Source: Salticus scenicus (Eukaryota > Arthropoda > Arachnida > Araneae > Salticidae). Taken from it: a DNA stretch of 64,000 nt. The translations under genes and the position numbers were made by a program. Within the stretch, counting starts at the first letter, position 1; the number at the start of each line of letters is the position of its first letter. The stretch spans positions 327,698,527 to 327,762,526 of the forward strand of contig OZ005651.1 in NCBI GenBank assembly GCA_963930645.1, read 5' to 3'. Below are positions 57,980 to 64,000 of the stretch, one piece after another. The notes under the pieces were generated by a model, which worked only from the letters and a program-made list of their open reading frames with translations, did not search any database and was not told where the DNA came from.

Positions 57980-60900
57980 CCAAATAAAGCTGGTAATGAA
58001 TATTTATGAATATCTAAGTTTCCTACAAGTATTGATAATCTATAACTGTGTTCTTTATATAAAGCTATGCAGTGCTCAACGAAAGTCATTGGCGTTAAAA
58101 ATAAGAATGGCAAAAGTTTTATTTAGATATTAAAAATAAATAAATAAATAAATGGGAAGTGTGTTAGCAACAGTAAAATCATTTATTGTAGAATTGATAT
58201 TATTTGAAACAATTTTTGCTTGATTAATTTAAACTTAATAATTAGTATGACGTTCTAACTATATAAAATAACTTAAAATTTTTCTAAATAAGTTTATAAG
58301 TTTAAAGTAACTCCATTTGTAGTTAAATAAAAGTTAACTAAATTAAAAAATTATTGTTTATGGTAATTCGAAGAAACGTGTTTTATATTTACTATAGTTA
58401 TCCTTGAAGAATCTCTTTCAACTCACAGATTCGATAAATATATTCTATCACAAATAATCTTATTATGTATAGATTATTATCTGAAGATTATATATCTTAT
58501 AATAGGCACATAATTCTTAAATAAATTAGCTATTGCATGAATTTTGATAGTAAGATTTAGTTAATTCTACAGTAAAAAATATAACATAAGCGCCAGACGA
58601 GTATTTGTTGTCGCCATGACGACCTAGCTTCTAGATTACTGCAGCTTTAGAAATGCGGGTAAATATATGATTGGAAGTTTAATTTGTGTTTAAATTTGTT
58701 TGTTTCTTAAACATGCCTATTTCAATCGATTTTCAAGGTAATGTAAAATTGTTCCGTCTTTCTTTTGTTATATTAGCAACGTATTCTCAAATATATGAAA
58801 TGTGATAACATTTTATGCTTATTTATGAAAAATCATGTAAAACCATTAAGTTAAAATTTGAAGATAAAAGAAATGGAGCTACGAATGTTTTTAATTTGGA
58901 TTTTTAATTTGTTGCCTATTTATTTTTTAAATTTCTTTCTACACATGCTCAACATCGAATCTTTTGCAAGTATAAAGGTTTAAGGATCTTTCGTGAGTGG
59001 TGCATGACATTATCGGATTGAAATATTGGGCCCATTAAAAATAAATTTTAGACTTTAATTTATAGATTAGGTAAAAATATAATAGTGTTAAACTGTGTGT
59101 GAAATATGAATAAGGTAAAGACATTCCTGAGCAATGTAAGGCTTATCTTATCAATTTATCGTATAACAAATTTTTGAGTAAGTTAGTTATTTATTTAAAT
59201 GCAAATAACGTCACTATTAATTTAGAAATAAACACCGAAATTTTGAAACCGTTCTTTTTCATAGCTCAAACATGATAAGAAACATTCAATCAAATTTCGT
59301 AAATCGAGCGAAAAAGTCAACAAAATCTACATTTGTCGATTAAAAATAATTCCATAAAACTGAATGAACATGTTTGTCATACACAGGTACCATTTAAAAT
59401 TTTAATGCTTGCTTTGCATCGAAAAATGTACTTTTTCGGTAAAAATCAGATAAAAGACTTGTAACTAATACAAAACAAAACAACATCTCATACAGCAAAG
59501 AATGTTTCAGTAATGTTACAAAAAACTTACAATTTTTCATTATCGTAGCATATTTCAGAATGCTATCTGATATATTTCTGAGACGTTCACAATTTCCAAT
59601 GTTCTATCTATTAAGTGACTGAAACTTTTTTGTAACATATCTGATTTTTTGTTGCGATCGCGAACATTTGTACGTTTTTAAAACTAATCTGTAAACAAAC
59701 CGAAAGTTTCAAAAGGTTTCTGCAATATTTACAATGTTTCGATGTTATATGATTGTTACATTTCTGGAACATTTTGTGCTGCTACGACACATTTAAAAAA
59801 TATGTTTAATATCTATTGAATTTAAACCACATAATATGGGAACAGCTGTTGATAAAAATCTCTGAAACAATGGATAAAATTTTGATTCAACGTGATTCTC
59901 CAACCATTGAAGATTATTAAATGTTCATTTAAAATTTCCTTTTAGGAAATAAAATAAGTTGACAATGCAGCATGAATTCACATTAAATTTGTTATTGGGA
60001 GGCATGTGTGTTTCGTTGGTCTATTTATTTATAGTTTGACACCAGAGTGAATGTCCTGTTTTAAATTATTCAAAGATTTTACCACGCATAACAATTTACC
60101 ACGATTTTAATACACGATTTAAATTTAATAATAATACGGCAATTTAAGTTTATTCCCAAAATAATAGGAATAAGGATAAAAATAACAATTCGATTTATTC
60201 CCAGTTTTAAAATATTTTTTCTTGCATATTTTAACACAAGGAATCGTTGTTTAAATGCTGGTATCTAAAATCTTTCGCAAAAATCAAAAAGTCACCGGTA
60301 TAAAGTTGTAAAATATATAATTTAAGTTCAGTAATTACAATGTGTATCGAAATTATTGGTCCCCTTGTAGTTTTTAAAGTTTTGATTCTTAATTAATTAA
60401 AAGAATGACCCTTTTGGATAAAAATAATTATACAATAATACTTTGATAAAGCAAAGATAAATAATTCATTTCTTCTTTATTCAAAATTGCCTTTTACGGT
60501 CATTTTGGGAAGATCGGTCCGCCTTTATAAATCTTTGCACCAAAACGTTTATTTATACAAAAGTTGTATAAATATTTTAGTTTAGTCTTACGGCGGGAAT
60601 ACGCTAGAATTACTGTTGTGGATGTACTTACGTAAAATTGAACGTAAAATTGTAAACAAACAACGACAAAAAAAAAAAAAAAGTGGGGGTACTCGTTATA
60701 GTTATTCACTTGTTGAGCAGAAAATTGATGCATTCAAAAAGTGTGAAAAATCGAATATAGAAGTATCTAAACTTAAAAAAAAAGTCACATAATGTTGTAA
60801 AGAATTTTTTTAGACTTAGGAAATCTACTTTCACCAAACCAAAACCTCAAATATAAAAGTCTATAGTCCATTGAGTGATAAAGAAGTTTGGCAATTTAAT

Positions 60901-62030
60901 TTACTGGAAGAGGAAAGAAGCTCCGAAATTCATTAAAAAATCACAAAGAAAAGCGATTAAAATTCGTACAAGAAGTGATGTCCTGGAAAGAAAACTGGTA
61001 TCGAGTGATTTACTTTTTTAGTCCGTATAATTCTTCATGTCGTCTGTAAAATTTACAAACAGTTTAAAATTAAAGATTATATGAAATGTAAATTAGAGTA
61101 GACACCAAAATAAAAAAACTTTAAAATGAATCTCATATTATTAATAAATATATGCCTGGGATCATTAAATATTTTTTTTGCTATCTCACTGGTTTAAACT
61201 ACAAATTAGAGGTGTTTATTTTGTTTTAATTTGATCTTAGCGCAATTTAAGTAACAAGTTTTCTTTAAAAAATTCCGCATACTTGACAGATTTTAAGAAT
61301 TACTGTTAGGTATATCAAAATAAATGAATACAAATAAAAGTTGCTGTAATTGAAGATTAAGAAATGACAATTTTATTCACTACATTCAATGTTTCTCGAA
61401 TTTATTTGGAGATAACAACCTGTTTTAGTTTAAAATTATTCCATGAAAATTGTTCTTTTCAAACAAAAACCTGTTTCCTTTAAACCCTTCAAAATACCTT
61501 AAATGTCACTCCAACCTTTAGAAATCGTACCCACTACCTTTCAAAAGAAAGCACTTCCTCTGCTACTAGGCGAATTCGTGCTTGTTTGAGAAGTTAACCT
61601 TTTGATCGTTTTTTACGCACTTGTTGCTATGGTGATGATTATCAATGTTAGGCCATCTCCTCTTTGCCCTGAGTGTACCCAGCTTTTATGTTAGAGAATT
61701 TAAGCCCATTTTCAAAAATATAAAAAGAGATATATGATACAGTACATCAACGATAAGTTTTAAATTCATTTAAAAGGTACACATCTGCTGTTACAGGTGC
61801 TATGAAAGATGCTGTAGTTTTCACTTTATTACATAAAGAGTATGTATATATTTTTTCTATCTCACCCAGGATAAATAAAAGTTTTTTCCTTCAAAATAAG
61901 TTAGCATCAGTTAGCTGTTGCAGGTAACATACTTCCTAATGAAGGGTATTTGAGCTACATTTCTTTTAGAGATAACTCTAAAAAACTTTAACACATATTT
62001 TAGTGTTTAATAATATCTTCGTCTAAAACC
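57980..62030. other. AT-rich stretch without recognisable genes
   Basis: Neither strand shows a long or family-like frame. A small CpG-containing patch (58587-58655) and poly-A at 60667 are the only departures. Confidence 0.55.
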
Positions 62031-62036
62031 AACGTA

Positions 62037-62080
62037 AGATAAGATCTAGATAAGATTAAGATAAGATTAAGATAAGATCA
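62037..62080 (+). repeat. Four 11-bp units of AGATAAGATYW
   Basis: AGATAAG starts at 62037, 62048, 62059 and 62070, an exact 11-bp period. Each unit contains the WGATAR core used by GATA factors. Confidence 0.9.
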
Positions 62081-62084
62081 TTAC

Positions 62085-62422
62085 TTAAGTGCAGAAAATT
62101 TTAACCAGTATTCCATCAGTATGTAACTGTTAAAAAAGTTATTATTTTTTTTTTTTTAATGTGTGTTATGTTAAAAAAAAAATAATAATAACAATAATAT
62201 TAATAATAATAAAAAATCATTTTTAACAGACTAATATATCGTACTTTATAATAAAAATCTAAAATACTTTTTAAAAGTTAATTCTATTTTAAATTTCTTA
62301 TCCAGATCACTGTTCACGGCTTAGTTACATATCAAAACATGAAGCCTGAATTAGTAATCAATCTAACATTTACGGAGAAATGGTGAATAATCTTATATAA
62401 ATCACTAAAAAATATATTCTTA

Positions 62423-62457
<35 letters not shown>

Positions 62458-63540
62458 ATAACTAGTTTAATGAACAATTGATTTCAACTGAATCATTGTG
62501 CTAGATGCGTTAAGCATTGTTAGAAATATTGACGTGTATAGTTGTTTGTTCAATAGATTGAACAAATTATTGTTTTCTGTCAATTTTACAAACATTTTTT
62601 GGCAATGAACGAAATTTTTTCTTAAATGAATTTTGCCACAATAAAGTTTGTTTTCATAAATTAAAGAAGATTTCTCAAACTATAAGAATTCTTGTTAATA
62701 TTTAATTTGAAGCTTGTGGAATTATAATTTTTGTTACAGTTAAATTATCTATATATTAACACACAAACATTAAATTTGTAGTTTGTTTTTAAGATATTAA
62801 TTATAGGAATAGTGGATTGAAGTGACATTGTTCGAATAGTACGGTTAATGTAAGTTTGAGAGAGAAACGAAAATCTTTTATAGTGTCACGAAAGTATTCA
62901 AAAATATCTTTATTTTTACACCCTTTTCTTTTTATACAAGTAATTTTTGTGTTAAAAAATCACATAGAAAAAAGTTGTTAAATCTAACAATTTATTAAAA
63001 AATCTTAAAAATTTAAATAAAACCATAGACACAGTAATTTGTATAAGTGTAACATCCCTATACTCTTGACTACAAATTTTTCATTCCAAGGGGAAACGTG
63101 AATGAGGGGTAGAATGAGTGGTAGTAAATTTTATACTACTGAAAATATACTTAAATTGAAAAAAAAAAAAAAAAAAAGATTTGCTTTATATAAGTTATAT
63201 ATATATATATTTTAATTTATTAATGATCTTTTTTACTTTATTTTATTTTTACGTATTTATTAGGAAAAACATGATGCATTTTCATTAACTGAAACTGAGT
63301 ACTTATTTTTTTTTTTAAAGTGGATTTATTGCTATTTTCTGCAAGAAAGTATACGATGCGTGAAGATTTTCGATTTCAGTTTTCGATGATTTTACACTTT
63401 TTGAGATTTCTTGAATGCGATTTAACCATATTTAGAAAAATGTCTTTTTTTCATTTGCGCTAGCAGAACTGTGCGAACGGTGTATCTTATGTACCAATGG
63501 ACTGAATTTAGTCAAACTTGATATTTCGTTCACCTTGTCT
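62085..63540. other. AT-rich stretch without recognisable genes
   Basis: Poly-T at 62427-62453, poly-A at 63160 and TA runs. Nothing coding. Confidence 0.6.
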
Positions 63541-63544
63541 TGAA

Positions 63545-64000
63545 TCGGTGCTTATTAGATATTGGGCTATACCAACCAACAGGTAGCGTTGCGACACTGC
63601 AATTTCCTCTCATTACAGAGATGGCTCAGCACCTACAATGTACCAAACATAGTATAAGATATATGATGTAAAACTCTGCTGATTCAGTTTGAGTGCATAT
63701 CAGACAACAGGTGGCACTGCTGCGTTATAACTTAATATCACTTTGCAGAAGACTATAGCTAAGCTTCTATAGTGTGTAACTGTACAAAACTTGGCATGTG
63801 AGATGGATATTATGTAAAACTATGCTAATTCACTTTGTATGCATCTTGGACGACAGGTGTCGAAGCCATTCTGCATTATTTCCCTTTTACACGATAGCTA
63901 CATCTCAGCTTTTATGCTATATAAATACACCAAATCTTGTGTGCGAAATACACTACGAAAAATTTTTCTTATTGAATTTTGGGTGTATATAGGTCGAAAT
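63545..64000. repeat. ~130-146-bp tandem repeat running off the window
   Basis: ACAGGTAGCGTTGCG (63579), ACAGGTGGCACTGCTGCG (63707) and ACAGGTGTCGAAGCCATTCTGC (63853) mark successive units. Each is followed by a ATAGCTA..CTCAGC/TAAGCTTCTA-like block and ACCAAA/ACAAAACTTGG.TGTGAGAT. It may continue beyond 64000. Confidence 0.72.

Noticed and set aside
49560..61690. Possible repeat pair sharing GTTAACCTT and TTGTTGCTATG (49560-49720 and 61590-61690)
   Set aside because: Only two short blocks agree, which is not enough to separate homology from chance in AT-rich DNA.

Overview
This 64 kb window is eukaryotic nuclear DNA that is very AT-rich, full of homopolymer and microsatellite tracts, and without any host protein-coding gene I can support. 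Almost everything recognisable is transposable-element or satellite-like sequence. The mix of families fits an arthropod, and the Mutator-like transposase resembles proteins I recall from spider genomes. A chelicerate, probably a spider, is my best guess; it rests on family recall and not on a database search.

Layout. 0.7-3.9 kb: dispersed repeats, a 1.16 kb TIR element built of diverged ~170 bp repeats (1484-2642) and a Helitron-like element (2770-3854). 6.3-8.05 kb: a 1.7 kb TA-flanked foldback with a nested 222 bp insertion. 8.58-9.4 kb: a ~171 bp tandem repeat. 11.8-17.3 kb: two palindromes, a tandem array of an 'ACCGACTTC' repeat and an 860 bp foldback with ~142 bp arms. 18.6-19.7 kb: three ~354 bp tandem units. 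22-23 kb: a broken P-element/THAP9-like transposase. 23.7-30 kb: two non-autonomous hAT insertions with exact 8-bp target duplications, one nested in a 2.5 kb TIR element, plus a second truncated hAT copy, a ~300 bp tandem repeat and a Helitron end. 33.0-33.9 kb: ~140 bp tandem repeats. 34.6-35.3 kb: a probable solo LTR. 37.4-39.0 kb: a complete non-autonomous Helitron carrying a minisatellite of two alternating monomers. 39.8-40.4 kb: a Penelope-like fragment with inverted terminal copies that hold hammerhead-like motifs. 41-45.1 kb: repeat fragments, a TIR element, and a pogo-like MITE nested in another MITE. 45.5-58 kb: four copies of a ~460 bp MITE, a pogo-like MITE, a 600 bp TIR element and the best-preserved coding element, a 3.0 kb Mutator-like transposon (51577-54584) whose transposase has three frameshifts and two stops. 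58-64 kb: mostly unique AT-rich DNA, an 11-bp GATA-motif array and a terminal tandem repeat.

There is no operon or gene network here. The window reads as an intergenic (or large intronic) graveyard where elements have inserted into one another. The most informative points are the TTAA-flanked Mutator-like element, the Penelope inverted-LTR structure with hammerhead-like motifs, the alternating-monomer satellite inside a Helitron, the nesting chronology, and CTCF-like, HSE-like and GATA-like motifs carried by repeats.
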